Source: Caulobacteraceae bacterium (lineage in GTDB: Bacteria > Pseudomonadota > Alphaproteobacteria > Caulobacterales > Caulobacteraceae). Taken from it: a stretch of 64,000 nt of DNA. The stretch lies in the NCBI GenBank assembly GCA_019695035.1, contig JAIBAU010000008.1, forward strand, positions 43,166-107,165, written 5' to 3'. The notes under the pieces were generated by a model. The model was given only the letters and a program-made list of their open reading frames with translations, did no database searches and was not told the origin of the DNA. Of the stretch, positions 50,606 to 61,100 are shown one piece after another (the stretch's first letter is position 1; the number at the start of each line of letters is the position of its first letter). The translations under genes and the position numbers were made by a program.

Positions 50606-51007
50606 ATGCGCGGCTTTTTCCCCCGCCTTGCCTTTGCGACGGCTGCGATCGGCCTGACCGCGGCCCTCTCCGTCCAGCCTCCCGCCGCCACAGCGGAAAC
50701 GGAGCGCGACTGCTTCAATGTCAATTCCGTCTCTGGCTTTCAGGCCGACGACGATGACGTGATCTACGTGAGGGTCGGCGCCAGCCGGACCTATCAGCTT
50801 GAGGTCCTTGGCAGCTGTCCGAACGTCGACTGGACCCAGCATCTCGGCCTTGAGACGCGGGGGTCAAGCTTCGTTTGCACCGGCATGGACGTGGATCTGA
50901 TCGTCCCGCAGGACGGCATGGGCCCGCCCCTGCGGTGTGCGGTCAAGGCGGTGCGACGCCTCACGGACGCCGAACGCGACGCCCTGAAGCAACGCAACCG
51001 TCACTAA
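50606..51007 (+). CDS. Exported DUF6491-like protein
   Basis: The 133-aa product has a signal peptide (about 1-30, ending ATAET). The mature domain begins RDCFNVNSVSGFQADDDDVIYVRVG, then LEVLGSCPNVDWTQHLGLETRG and FVCTGMDVDLIVPQ. This C-F-x(5)-V-x-GF start, GSCP-x-VDW middle and VC-x-G-x-D end is the pattern I associate with DUF6491. Four Cys are present and probably paired. Function unknown; periplasmic. Confidence 0.75.
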   Translation: MRGFFPRLAFATAAIGLTAALSVQPPAATAETERDCFNVNSVSGFQADDDDVIYVRVGASRTYQLEVLGSCPNVDWTQHLGLETRGSSFVCTGMDVDLIVPQDGMGPPLRCAVKAVRRLTDAERDALKQRNRH

Positions 51008-51036
51008 GCCCCCGCGTCGGGTGCGGCTGACGGCCC

Positions 51037-52497
51037 CTAACGCCCCTTCAGCCGGCTCGCGTGCATGGCGTAAACGAAGTAGGCCACGAGGCCGATTGCG
51101 TTCCACACGAAGAACGCCATCTGCGCCGTGTGGCTCAGGCTCGTGAACAGATAGATGCAGCCGGCGATGGCGACCGGCCCGATCAGCCACGGCAGCGGCG
51201 CCTTGAAGACGCGCGGTCGGTTCGGCTCGCGCACCCGCAGCACCAGCATCGCCGCGGATACTGCGATGAATGCCGCGAGGGTCCCGGCGTTGGCCACGGA
51301 AGCAATCTCCCCCAGGGGAAACACCCCGGCGATTATCGAGACCACGATCGCGGTGAAGACGGTCATCACCACCGGCGTGCCGGTCTTCTTGGACACCGTT
51401 CCCATACCCCGGGGCAGCAGTCCGTCACGCGCCATCACGAAGAAGATGCGGCTCTGACCGTACATGAAGGCGAGGATGACCGTCGGCAGGGCGATCACAG
51501 CCGCGGCGGCGATGATGGCGCCGGCCTGGGGCTGGTTCAGCGACTGCAGGATATGCACGAGGGGGGCATCGCTGCGGGCGAAGTCCGTATAGGTCATCGC
51601 GCCCAGAGCGGCCGCGCCGATGACCATGTACAGAATGGTGCACACGATCATCGAGCCGACGATGCCGATGGTCAGATCGCGCCCGGGGTTCTTGCATTCC
51701 TCGGCGGCCGTCGAAACGGCGTCGAAACCGTAGAAGGCGAAGAAGATGATGGCCGCGGCCGCCATGATGCCGACCTTCACCGTTTGCCCGTCGCGAACCT
51801 CTTCATGCGCGGCAAAGCCGTAGGGGGCGAAGGGCTGGAAATGGCTGGCGTCGAAGTGCGGCAGCGCCAGCGCCACGAACAGCACGAGCGCGGCGATCTT
51901 CAGCACCACCAGCAAGCTGTTTACGGTGGCGCTTTCCCGCGTGCCCACGGCCAGCAGCGCAGCGACCACCACGGAAATGAAGATCGCCGGCAGGCTGACC
52001 AGCCCCTTGGCGGGATCGAAGGCGAAAGCCTCGCCGAAACGGTGGTCAGCCATCCAGCCCGTCGACAGCCAGGTCGGCAAGTGAACGCCGAGGCCGTGCA
52101 GGAACTCGTTGGCGTGACCGGCCCATCCGACCGCCACGGCGGAACAGACCACGGTGTACTCGAGGATCAGGCTCCAGCCGACGATCCAGGCGAGCAGCTC
52201 TCCCAGGACGGCGTAGGAATAGGTGTAGGCGGAGCCCGACGCCGGGATGGTGGTGGCCATCTCGGCGTAGGCCAGGGCCGCACACACGCAGACCACCCCG
52301 GCCACCACGAACGACAGGATCACCCCCGGACCCGCCAGACCGGCGCCCGTGCCGATCAGCGTATAGATGCCGGTGCCTACGATCGCGCCCACGCCGAGCG
52401 CCACCAGGTGCGGCCAGCTGAGCGTGCGCTTGAGCGTATGGTGCTCTTCGAGCGGCTCTTCATTGTCGATCGGCTTGCGGCGGTTCCAGAACGCCAT
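51037..52497 (-). CDS. APC family amino-acid permease
   Basis: The 486-aa transporter has twelve predicted helices. The first carries VALGVGAIVGTGIYTLIGTGAG, the unwound GxG(I/V)GTGI substrate-binding stretch of APC carriers, and PASGSAYTYSYAVLGELLAWIVGW is the following conserved loop. A helix 6 segment IIFFAFYGFDAVSTAAEECKNPGRD matches the cationic amino-acid transporter (CAT/YfnA) group. Proton-coupled uptake of a cationic or neutral amino acid is likely. Its promoter region (52498-52568) abuts the 3' end of the P450 gene. Confidence 0.9.
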   Translation of the reverse strand: MAFWNRRKPIDNEEPLEEHHTLKRTLSWPHLVALGVGAIVGTGIYTLIGTGAGLAGPGVILSFVVAGVVCVCAALAYAEMATTIPASGSAYTYSYAVLGELLAWIVGWSLILEYTVVCSAVAVGWAGHANEFLHGLGVHLPTWLSTGWMADHRFGEAFAFDPAKGLVSLPAIFISVVVAALLAVGTRESATVNSLLVVLKIAALVLFVALALPHFDASHFQPFAPYGFAAHEEVRDGQTVKVGIMAAAAIIFFAFYGFDAVSTAAEECKNPGRDLTIGIVGSMIVCTILYMVIGAAALGAMTYTDFARSDAPLVHILQSLNQPQAGAIIAAAAVIALPTVILAFMYGQSRIFFVMARDGLLPRGMGTVSKKTGTPVVMTVFTAIVVSIIAGVFPLGEIASVANAGTLAAFIAVSAAMLVLRVREPNRPRVFKAPLPWLIGPVAIAGCIYLFTSLSHTAQMAFFVWNAIGLVAYFVYAMHASRLKGR

Positions 52498-52568
52498 CGG
52501 TGATCCCCCCGGACTCTGTTATCGGCCGCGACCTTAAGCAGGTTCCGGGCGGCGCGATACGGGCCTTT

Positions 52569-53978
52569 TCAGCGGCGGGTGACGATCAGCGGAACGCCGT
52601 TGGACGACCGGAGGGTCAGCCGGGCGATCGGATCCGGGGCGTGTCCCGGGGTTGGCGAAATCCGGAATCGGCGGACCAGTTCGGCCAGCACCAGAGTCGC
52701 CTCCTGCAGGGCGAAGGCGGCGCCCGGGCAGACACGGGGGCCCATCGAGAAGGGCAGGTAGGCGCAACGAATGCTCTCCCGCGCTTCGTCCGAGGAGAAG
52801 CGGTCCGGATCGAAGGCGTCCGGCTGGGCCCAGAGCTTCTGATGCCGATGCATCAGCCAGGGGGCGACAAAGACGATGTCGCCTTCCTTCACGTCGCGGG
52901 TCTTCATGCGCTCCGTCCGCGTGGCGTCACGTCCCACGAAGGGAACGGGCGGATAAAGCCGGAGGCCCTCCCGGAAGGCGTCGCGGGTGAGCTCGAGCTT
53001 CTTCATGTCGCCAAAGGCGGGCGGGCGATCCTCCAGGATGCGGTCGGCCTCGTCGCGCATCCGGTCCTGGATGTGCTGGCACGAGGCGATCAGATAGAGC
53101 GTCCAGGCCAGTCCCGCCGCCGATGTCTCATGGCCCGCCAGGAACAGCATCGACACCTGATCCAGCAGTTCGTCCGCATCGAAGCAGGTGCCGCTGACCG
53201 GATCCGGAGTAGTCATCAGGGAATAGAGAATGTCACGGGGAGGCTCCTCGCCCCGGGCGACCAGGGCCAGCCGACGGTCGATCGGCCCCTTCAGCACTTC
53301 GCGGATCTCCCGCGCCGCCCGACGAGCCCGCCCGCTGCCGGGCAGAAGATTCACGGGGAAATTCGTCAGCCTCAACATCCCATGGGCGTAGGCGACGTGC
53401 TGGAACACCTCGAAGGCAGCGAAGATGCGGCGAGCTCCCTCCGCGGTCATGGCCTCGGAGAAGATTGTCCGGAAGATCACATCGGCGGTGAAGTGGGTCA
53501 TCTCGATGTCGACGTCGATCGGAGCCGTTGTCGAATCGGCTCGATCGGCATGCGCCTCGAAGCGCGCCACGCAGGCCTCCACCGCATCGGCCATCCGCTG
53601 GAACACCTCCTTGACCCGGGCGCCCTCCAGGGCGGGGTCAATGATCCGGCGCTGCCGCTTCCAGACCTCCCCGTTGGAAACGAAGATGGAGTAGCCGATC
53701 AGCTCATGGAGCATCTCGTCCATGAGCCCGCTTTTTGGAAACTCCTCCGAGCGCCGCACCAAGACCTCCCGGATGAGGTCCGGATCCCGCACCGTGAAGA
53801 GCTCCCGCATGCGGAAATACGGCAGGGTAGGCACGCGGTGACGCCCTACCCCGAGGTCCGTGTAGCTGCCGCCAAGGAACAGCGAGAGGCCCGAACGCAG
53901 ACCTATGCTGAGGCGCTGCCAGACGGACGCCTTCTGGGGGAGGGGACGGGGCTTGGGCGGGACGAACAGGCTGGTCAT
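52569..53978 (-). CDS. Cytochrome P450
   Basis: The 469-aa soluble monooxygenase has the I-helix LFLAGHETSAAGL with the AGxxT oxygen-activation motif, ExxR in REGLRLYPP, and the heme-binding loop FSMGPRVCPGAAFA with the proximal Cys. The N-terminus lacks a membrane anchor. Family assignment below P450 is uncertain; the HETS motif and long B-C region resemble CYP4/CYP102-like fatty-acid or alkane hydroxylases. ATG 53978 overlaps the stop of the upstream hydrolase-like gene by 4 bp, so both are translated together. Redox partners are not nearby. Confidence 0.93.
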   Translation of the reverse strand: MTSLFVPPKPRPLPQKASVWQRLSIGLRSGLSLFLGGSYTDLGVGRHRVPTLPYFRMRELFTVRDPDLIREVLVRRSEEFPKSGLMDEMLHELIGYSIFVSNGEVWKRQRRIIDPALEGARVKEVFQRMADAVEACVARFEAHADRADSTTAPIDVDIEMTHFTADVIFRTIFSEAMTAEGARRIFAAFEVFQHVAYAHGMLRLTNFPVNLLPGSGRARRAAREIREVLKGPIDRRLALVARGEEPPRDILYSLMTTPDPVSGTCFDADELLDQVSMLFLAGHETSAAGLAWTLYLIASCQHIQDRMRDEADRILEDRPPAFGDMKKLELTRDAFREGLRLYPPVPFVGRDATRTERMKTRDVKEGDIVFVAPWLMHRHQKLWAQPDAFDPDRFSSDEARESIRCAYLPFSMGPRVCPGAAFALQEATLVLAELVRRFRISPTPGHAPDPIARLTLRSSNGVPLIVTRR

Positions 53979-55213
53979 GCGCCACGCACCCAGGGGTGAT
54001 CCATCATGCGGGCAGGGCCGGCCACCATGTCGAAATAGTCGAAACCGCCGGCAATGTCTGGCGCCCGCAGGTACTGGAAGTGAAAACTGATGGGGTCGCG
54101 GCGGATGGTCTGAAAATGCGGTTGGGTGAGGAAGAGGTGGAAGCGCGGCGACCTTTGCAGCAGTCGCCTGGCCGGCGCCTCGACGTCAGTGAGCGGGTCG
54201 ATGGCGCAAGCAGACGCCGGGTCCGACGGAGACGTGACATCCAGCCAGGGGATCTGTGGGGCGTCTGCAAAGGTCGCCAGTTCGCGCCGAAACGTCTCGA
54301 CCTCCGGCTGGACGGTGAACAGAGCGACGGGTTGGCCGAGGGTCATCAGCGCAAGTCGGCCATCCTGACCCAGAGAGGGGTTCGCTTCCAGGGCACGGGC
54401 GAGGGCCGAAATGGCGTGCAAGGCGCCGAGACTGTGCCCAACCACCAGCACCTCATCGCAGGCGGGATCCCCAACGGCGTCGGCGATTGCGGCCGCGAAG
54501 CGCTGGTCTCGCTCGTCAAGGTCGTCGGATCGCTCCTCGGCGCGCCTCCGCATGTAGGTGAAGCAGCGCGACAGCCAGCAGACGTTGAGTCTCTCCTCGA
54601 CCCAGCGCCAGACGCGGGGAGCCAGGAGCAGGGAGGCGAGAGCCGGGGCTGCGCCGATCCAGGCCGGCAGGTCGGCGAGATGAGCGGCGGCCCCCGCGAC
54701 GGCGCCCGCGAGCGCGACAACCGCCAGGGCCGAGAGCATGTACAAGGCCGTCACCACAGGCGTGGAAAGCATGGCCAGCCAAAGCGCTCTCGCCTCCCGG
54801 CGGGCCTTGCCGAAGTAACCCAGCCGCCCCCACTTGCCGACCCAGGCCGCAAGTTCGCCGAGCAGTGCGACCTCGTTTCGAGACCAGCGGGCCCGAACGC
54901 GATCGTCCCACCGCAGAAACTCATAGGCGGTCTCCACGCCGTCTCCGGCGACACTCCAGCCGGCGCCCCCCGCGCTCCGTCGGCGCGGCCCGACCGTGAG
55001 GGTTCGGCCAGAAAGCACCGCCGATCGCCGGGCCTCCTCGGCGAACAGGGAATGGTAGACACCCGGCCCGCGAGGATCGAAACCGTGAATGTAAAGGACC
55101 GTGCGACGGCGCACGCGGCGCGCCGTCTGGATGGTCGAGACTTCCTGCCGCGCCGCGGTCTTCCTGGCCAAGCCTGTTCCCCGCCGTGAAACGGCTAAAT
55201 GCCGCGCGCTCAT
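53975..55213 (-). CDS. Alpha/beta-hydrolase-like membrane protein coupled to the P450
   Basis: The 412-aa product has LYIHGFDPRGPG near 45-56 (oxyanion strand) and VLVVGHSLGALHAIS near 260 with the nucleophile Ser. Two hydrophobic helices lie between them near 145-190 (VVTALYMLSALAVVALAGAVAGA and the next segment), so the lid region may be membrane-anchored. A His candidate near the C-terminus (FLTQPHFQ or MMDHPW) cannot be chosen by eye. ATG 55213 is used; an internal GTG (VSTIQTARR) is an alternative. The 4-bp overlap with the P450 suggests they act on one substrate, for example ester hydrolysis before or after hydroxylation. Confidence 0.72.
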   Translation of the reverse strand: MSARHLAVSRRGTGLARKTAARQEVSTIQTARRVRRRTVLYIHGFDPRGPGVYHSLFAEEARRSAVLSGRTLTVGPRRRSAGGAGWSVAGDGVETAYEFLRWDDRVRARWSRNEVALLGELAAWVGKWGRLGYFGKARREARALWLAMLSTPVVTALYMLSALAVVALAGAVAGAAAHLADLPAWIGAAPALASLLLAPRVWRWVEERLNVCWLSRCFTYMRRRAEERSDDLDERDQRFAAAIADAVGDPACDEVLVVGHSLGALHAISALARALEANPSLGQDGRLALMTLGQPVALFTVQPEVETFRRELATFADAPQIPWLDVTSPSDPASACAIDPLTDVEAPARRLLQRSPRFHLFLTQPHFQTIRRDPISFHFQYLRAPDIAGGFDYFDMVAGPARMMDHPWVRGA

Positions 55214-55283
55214 GCGCCCTGTCAAAGCGACCCCTTCACCGCCCGCCCCTGGCTGTGCAAAAGAGGCGCTTGGGGAGGCTCGG

Positions 55284-55330
55284 GTGACCCAGCCCACGGT
55301 CGAACAAACTCACCGGGAGGCGCTGGCGGC
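55284..55330 (+). pseudogene. Duplicated N-terminal fragment of the downstream dioxygenase gene
   Basis: GTG 55284 with GGGGAGG upstream begins VTQPTVEQTHREALA, which resembles the start of the gene at 55466 (SQLTVEQIHRRALDG). The shared DNA includes ACGGTCGAACAAA. After about 16 codons the similarity ends, and the frame continues with arbitrary Arg/Gly sequence to 55478. It looks like the relic of a tandem duplication, or of a second paralogue reduced to its start. Confidence 0.55.
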
Positions 55331-55465
55331 GACCGCCGGGGCCAACGGTTGCGGGCGCGCCCCTTCGGGGACGCGGCGCCCGCTGACTGCCGTGCGAAAG
55401 GCTGGGGGCCGGCGCACTGGCGACGGAAGCGTGACCGCGCCCGGCCCCTGGTTTAGGAAACGCCC

Positions 55466-56530
55466 ATGTCTCAATTGACGGTCGAACAAATACATCGGCG
55501 GGCCCTGGACGGCGATGGCGACAGCCAGTTCATGCTGGCGCGCCTGTTTGACCGCGAAGGAAAGCACGACCTCGCCGTCGGATGGCTCCAGAAGGCCGCC
55601 GAGGCGGGGCATGTGATGTCCGCCAACTATCTTGGTGTTCGCTTCCTGACGGGCCAGGCGGCCCCGTTCGCGCCTATTCACGGGGCCCGGCTCACGTTCC
55701 AGGCGGCCGAAGGGGGCAATGCCGAGGCGTGCGCGAGGGCTGCCGTTCTGAATGCGATGGGAGTCGGGCGGGAATCCAACTGGAAACAGGCCCTTGAGTG
55801 GCTCCGCAAGGCGATCGAAGGCCGACACCCCGGGGCGGCCGACCAGCTCGAGGTGCTGAAGGCCGAGGCAGATTTCCACGGCCAGCAGGGCGCGCTGGAC
55901 CTCGACAGTCTGATAACTCCCGTCAGCCACGTCGTAACCTCTGCCGACCCGCGTATCTGGGTGTCGGAGAAATTCTGCTCGCCGCAGGTCTGCGCCTGGA
56001 TCCGGGAACGCTCGAAGGGTCGGCTTGAGCCTGCCCGGACCTACGATGCGGAACTTGGCGGTCGATCAACCAACGACATGCGCACCAACACCGGGGCTGG
56101 TTTCGGCCTCTGGAACTCGGACCTGGTGATCGCCCTGACGAGGTTCCGTATCGCCGAGGCCGCCGGCATCAGCTTCGTGATGTTCGAGCCGGTCAACGTG
56201 CTGCATTACGACCCCGGTCAGAAATTCAGCCCGCACTACGACTGGGTCGACCCCGACGTCAGCCACTTCGCCAACGATCTGGCCCAGCGCGGACAACGGA
56301 CAGCGACGGCGCTGATCTATCTGAACGATGGCTACGAGGGCGGCGAAACGGACTTCCCTGAGATCGGCTACGCCTTCAAGGGGGACGCGGGTGACCTCCT
56401 CATCTTCTTCAACGTCACGGAAGACGGAAAGCCCGACCCGCGCACCCTGCACGCCGGGACGCCGCCCACCAGCGGTGAGAAGTGGGTGCTGTCGCAATGG
56501 ATGCGAGACAAACCCCAGCCGGTGGTCTGA
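55466..56530 (+). CDS. Prolyl-4-hydroxylase-like 2-oxoglutarate/Fe(II) dioxygenase with N-terminal Sel1-like repeats
   Basis: The 354-aa product has Sel1/TPR-type repeats at about 1-135 (FMLARLFDREGKHDLAVGWLQKAAEAGH, CARAAVLNAMGVG). A P4Hc dioxygenase domain from about 160 to 350 follows. Its iron ligands are His and Asp in SPHYDWVD and His in TLHAG, and GEKW supplies the 2-oxoglutarate-binding Lys. Substrate may be a protein proline or a free amino acid. ATG 55466 is well placed. A short duplicated copy of the start lies at 55284. It is convergent with the S10 peptidase gene, 6 bp away. Confidence 0.88.
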   Translation: MSQLTVEQIHRRALDGDGDSQFMLARLFDREGKHDLAVGWLQKAAEAGHVMSANYLGVRFLTGQAAPFAPIHGARLTFQAAEGGNAEACARAAVLNAMGVGRESNWKQALEWLRKAIEGRHPGAADQLEVLKAEADFHGQQGALDLDSLITPVSHVVTSADPRIWVSEKFCSPQVCAWIRERSKGRLEPARTYDAELGGRSTNDMRTNTGAGFGLWNSDLVIALTRFRIAEAAGISFVMFEPVNVLHYDPGQKFSPHYDWVDPDVSHFANDLAQRGQRTATALIYLNDGYEGGETDFPEIGYAFKGDAGDLLIFFNVTEDGKPDPRTLHAGTPPTSGEKWVLSQWMRDKPQPVV

Positions 56531-56536
56531 CCCCCC

Positions 56537-58021
56537 TTAACGGTAGATCGACCGCACGTCCCTGCGCATCGCCGTGCGGCTGTCGGGGCGGGAGTAGAAC
56601 ATGTGGCCGCCGGGATAGACCAGCAGTCGGACCTGATCGGCCCCGGCCATGGGCGGAATCTGGTCGATGATCAGACGGCTGGCGAAATAGGGGGTCTGGA
56701 TGTCGGTGAAGCCGTGCACGATCAACACCTTCATCGAAGGGTCGAGGGCGATCGCCTGCCGCAGGGCGGTCGACGACTCGGCTGTGGCGTCGCGCTCCCA
56801 GGCGTTGCTCACGTCATCCGACAGGGCCTGGTAGGATCCCTCCGCCTTCCAGCCGATCACCCTTGTGACGTAGTCGACCATCGCCGAAGTCGTCGGGGCG
56901 ATGATGGCGTCCAGGATGGGGTCGCCGGCGCGGGTCTGAGGCGACCACGGGAACGGGTCGTAGGCTCCGACATTCACGTCGTAGCGACTGGAGATCAGAC
57001 CACGGTCGCGCTGGAACTCGCGTGCAAACGTGTTGAGCTCGAGCCGGCCGCCATAGCGACGAACCACCGCAGGATCGAGACCGGTGTATTGCGCGACATG
57101 CTGGACCACCCGCTCCAGCGCCGCTGGATCTCGGGCGCCGCGAAGGAGATCGACCATGAACTCGGTGCGGGCGTACTCCTCGACGTCGACCATGTCCGCA
57201 GCGGTCAGCAGCTTGCCCTCGCGTTCGCGCCGCGCCGCGGCCATGGACGGCAGGGTCGTTACCCACGGCAGCGGGGAAATGTCCCGCCCACCCGGCACGG
57301 TGTAGTCGAGCCGGGGCGAGACAAGGGTCATGCCCCAGATCCCCACGCCGAGCTCTGTTTGAAGGGCATAGGCCAGTCGGGGTAGGCGGAAGCCGCCGTA
57401 ACTCTCGCCCACAAGGTACTTGGGTGAGGCCATCCGGCCATTCTTGAGGAGCCAGTCGTAGACCACTCGCGACAGGTACTTGATGTCCTGCTCCGTGCCA
57501 AAGAACGCCTTCTTCGCCTTGTCCTCGGGGACGTAGGCGCGCGAGAAGCCGGTGCCGACCGGGTCGACGAACACCAGATCGGTGAATTCGAGCCAGCTGT
57601 CCGGGTTGTCGACGACCTGGGCCGCTGACGAGGGCAGGTCTCCCTGGGCTCCGAAACGCACCATCTTGGGGCCGACGAGGCCAAGGTCGAGATAAACCGA
57701 CGCGGCGCCGGGACCGCCATTGAAGGCGAAGGTGATCGGCCTTCCGACATGCTCCCCATCGGCGATGAAGGCTGTGTAGGCTACCTCGGCGATTACTTCG
57801 CCGTCCTTGTCCTTGACCGGGAGGGCGCCGGCATAGGCCGTATAGTTGAGCGTCTTGCCGCTTGCGAAACGCAGCGACTGACGCACGCTGGCCTCGGCGG
57901 GAAGGCGTTCCGGCCTGGCGCGTTCAGCCGGGGCGGGCGCGTCGGCGGCGACGGCCGGGGCGACCAGAGAGGCGGCGACGGACGCCGCGGCGACACACGC
58001 CAGAATCCTGCGCATCAGCAT
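56537..58021 (-). CDS. S10 family serine carboxypeptidase-like protein
   Basis: The 494-aa exported enzyme has a signal peptide (about 1-25). FAFNGGPGAASVYLDLGLVGP forms the oxyanion region, and the nucleophile Ser lies in LVGESYGGFR. Asp in VHGFTDIQTPY and His in YPGGHMFY complete the triad, so catalytic residues are intact. Bacterial S10 members are mostly uncharacterised acid carboxypeptidases. ATG 58021 gives MLMRRILAC; ATG 58015 is almost equivalent. It lies 104 bp downstream of dnaE2 but is probably expressed separately. Confidence 0.9.
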   Translation of the reverse strand: MLMRRILACVAAASVAASLVAPAVAADAPAPAERARPERLPAEASVRQSLRFASGKTLNYTAYAGALPVKDKDGEVIAEVAYTAFIADGEHVGRPITFAFNGGPGAASVYLDLGLVGPKMVRFGAQGDLPSSAAQVVDNPDSWLEFTDLVFVDPVGTGFSRAYVPEDKAKKAFFGTEQDIKYLSRVVYDWLLKNGRMASPKYLVGESYGGFRLPRLAYALQTELGVGIWGMTLVSPRLDYTVPGGRDISPLPWVTTLPSMAAARREREGKLLTAADMVDVEEYARTEFMVDLLRGARDPAALERVVQHVAQYTGLDPAVVRRYGGRLELNTFAREFQRDRGLISSRYDVNVGAYDPFPWSPQTRAGDPILDAIIAPTTSAMVDYVTRVIGWKAEGSYQALSDDVSNAWERDATAESSTALRQAIALDPSMKVLIVHGFTDIQTPYFASRLIIDQIPPMAGADQVRLLVYPGGHMFYSRPDSRTAMRRDVRSIYR

Positions 58022-58125
58022 CGACAACCCGCCCCCTGAACTGTGCGGGGAAGATAAGCCGCCCCTGGGCCCCGGCCAAGTGAGATCGCCCTGGCGCGGG
58101 CGACCGCTCGGTCTCGCTGGCGTCA

Positions 58126-61100
58126 TCAGTGAAAATCGCGCGAGCGCGGAATTACGCGGACGTCGCGCGGGTGGCGATGGCGACGCGGCTCGGAACGGGG
58201 CGGGGATGGCTCGCCTTTCGCGGGTGCGGAACTCGCGGCGGCGTCGCCCGGCGAGCGGGGCGGATTGAAGGTCTCGTCCGAAAGGAGCGCGAGGTCCGCG
58301 GTGCGGTCCTCGATGCTCTCGGCCACCAGATGGATGACGTCGGTCTCGGGCGCATCCTCGGCCCGCTGCACATAGCCGCGGACCAGGACCATCCGCGCAC
58401 CCATGACCACCGGCCGGAAGCGGTCGAAGACCTTGGGCCAGACCACGACATTGGCGACTCCCGTCTCGTCCTCCAGGGTCATGAAGCAGACCCCCTTGGC
58501 CGATCCTGGCCGTTGGCGGACCAGCACCACCCCGGCCACGGCGGCCTTGCGCTTCTCGCCGACCCGTTCGAGCGCCCGGGCCGGAATGACGCCTCGGCGC
58601 GCCAGATCCTCGCGCAGAAAGCTGACCGGGTGGTCCTTCAGGGACAGGCGGATGGTCTGGTAGTCGGCGACCACCTCTTCCGACCGGGCCGCCTGAGGCA
58701 GATGGGCGAAGCCGTCAGGATCCCCTTCATCGAGGCCGACCGCCTCGAACAGTGGCGCGGCGCTTCTTGATCGCGGCAGGCCCCGTGCAGCCCAGAGCCC
58801 GCCTCGCCGGTTCATGGCAAGGCTCGAAAGGGCGTCGGCCTCCGCCAGCGCGTCGATGGCCGCCGCCGGCAAGTCGGCGCGGCTGCGCAACTCGTCGAGG
58901 GTCGCGAAGGGACCCTGCATGTGCCGCGCGCCCATGATCGCCAGTCCCCAGTCGCGCTTGAAACCGCCAATCTGGCGCAGGCCCAGCCGCAGGGCGCACC
59001 GCGCATCGTTGGCGCGGGCCTCGAGCGTGCAGTCCCAGTCGCTCATGTTGACGTCCGGATGGGCCACTTCGACGCCGTGGTCGATGGCGTCCCTGACAAT
59101 CTGCGCCGGGGCGTAGAACCCCATGGGCTGGCTGTTCAGCAGAGCTGTCGCAAAGACCTCGGGATAATCGCATTTCAGCCAGGCCGACACATAGACCAGC
59201 TCGCCGAAGGCGGCGGCGTGGCTTTCGGGAAAGCCGTATTCGCCAAACCCCTTGATCTGGTTGAAGCAGTTCTCGGCGAACGCGGGATCGTAGCCGCGCG
59301 CCTTCATGCGCCCCACCATCATCACCTCATAGTCGCCAATGGTGCCGACGTGCCGGAAGGTGGCCATGGCCCGGCGCAGCCCGTTGGCCTCGTCGCCGGT
59401 GAACTTCGCCGCCTCCATGGCGATCCGCATCGCCTGTTCCTGGAACAGGGGCACTCCGAGAGTCTTGTCGAGGACATTCCTGAGTTCGTCCCGGTGGCCA
59501 TGTTCCGGAGCGGGATGGGGGTAGTCGATATGGAACTTCGACCCCTGTTCGCGCCGCTCCCGGCGGCGGGTCAGGTAGGGATGGACCATGTCGCCCTGGA
59601 TGGGGCCTGGCCGCACGATCGCCACCTGCACCACCAGATCGTAGAACTCGCGCGGCAGAAGCCGCGGCAGCATGGCCATCTGGGCCCGGCTCTCGACCTG
59701 GAAGACGCCGAGGGAGTCCGCCCGGCAGAGCATGTCGTAGACCCGGGGCTGCTCCCGGGGGATGTTGAAGAGGTCGAAGTTCTCACCATAGGCGTCGCGG
59801 ATCAGGTGGAATCCCCGGCGAATGGCGGTCAGCATCCCCAGGGCCAGGATGTCGACCTTCATGATCTTCAGTTCATCGATGTCATCCTTGTCCCATTCGA
59901 TGAAGGTGCGGTCCGCCATGGCGGCGTTGCCTACCGGCACGGTTTCGACAAGCGGTCCCTGAGTCAGGACATATCCCCCCACGTGCTGAGACAGATGGCG
60001 GGGGAAACCAATCAGCTGGGCTGTCAGGTCCAGCGCCATCCGGAGGCGAGGGTCGTCACGCCGCATGCCGGTGGCGTCCACGTGGTCGTCCTCGATTTCG
60101 CTTCCCCAGGAGCCCCAGACAGTATTGGCCAGGGCCGCGGTCACGTCTTCCGTCAGCCCCAACGCCTTGCCCACGTCCCGGATGGCTGAGCGGGGCCGAT
60201 AGTGAATGACCGTGGCCACAATGGCGGCGCGGTCACGGCCATAGCGGTCGTAGACGTACTGCATGACCGCCTCGCGCCGCTCGTGCTCGAAATCGACGTC
60301 AATGTCGGGCGGTTCCGAGCGCTCTTCGGAAATGAAGCGCTCGAACAAAACATCCTGTTTGGTCGGATCGACCGATGTGATGCCGAGGCAATAGCAGACC
60401 ACGGAGTTGGCGGCTGATCCACGCCCCTGGCACAGGATGTTGCGGACCGGATCGCGGGCCCAGGCGACGATGTCGTGAACGGTCAGGAAATAGGCGGCGT
60501 AGTTCACCCGCCGAATGAGGCGAAGCTCCTTCAACAGGGTCTTGAGCACCTTGGCGGGCACTCCGGCGGGAAAGCGCTCCCGCGCGCCCCGAAAGCACAG
60601 CTGCACCAGGCGCCGTTGCGGCGTGAAACCGGGCGGAACGGGCTCGTCCGGATAGACGTAGGAGAGCTCATCCAGGGAAAAGGTGCAGGCGTCGGCGATC
60701 CGGGTGGTGCGTCTGAGGGCGTGTTCGAAGCCACGGAACAGGCGCGTCATCGAAGCCGGCGACTGCAGATGTCGCTCCGCATTGGCCTCCAGCCTGCGCC
60801 CCGCCGCGTCGATCGTGGTCTTCTCGCGAATGCAGGTCAGCACGTCCTGCAAAGGGCGCCGGTCGTAATGGTGATAGATGACCGCGTTTGTAGCCACCAT
60901 CGGCGCTCCGGTTCGCGCGGCGATGGCGTCGAGCTGGGCGAACCGGGCCCTGTCTCGCCCCCGCCGCAGCGGCGCGGCGGACAGGTAGAGATCGTCCGGC
61001 CAGGCCTGCCGCCAGGCCGCGATGCGCCGCTCGAAGCGAGGGTCGGGATCGGCTGGCGCGGGGGCCAGGGCGATCATCCCCTCCCCCAGGGCCGCCGCCT

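Noticed and set aside
55101..55478. A 125-codon open frame upstream of the dioxygenase
   Set aside because: Only the short segment near 55284-55330 has homology; the rest is arbitrary and overlaps the start of the divergent hydrolase gene.
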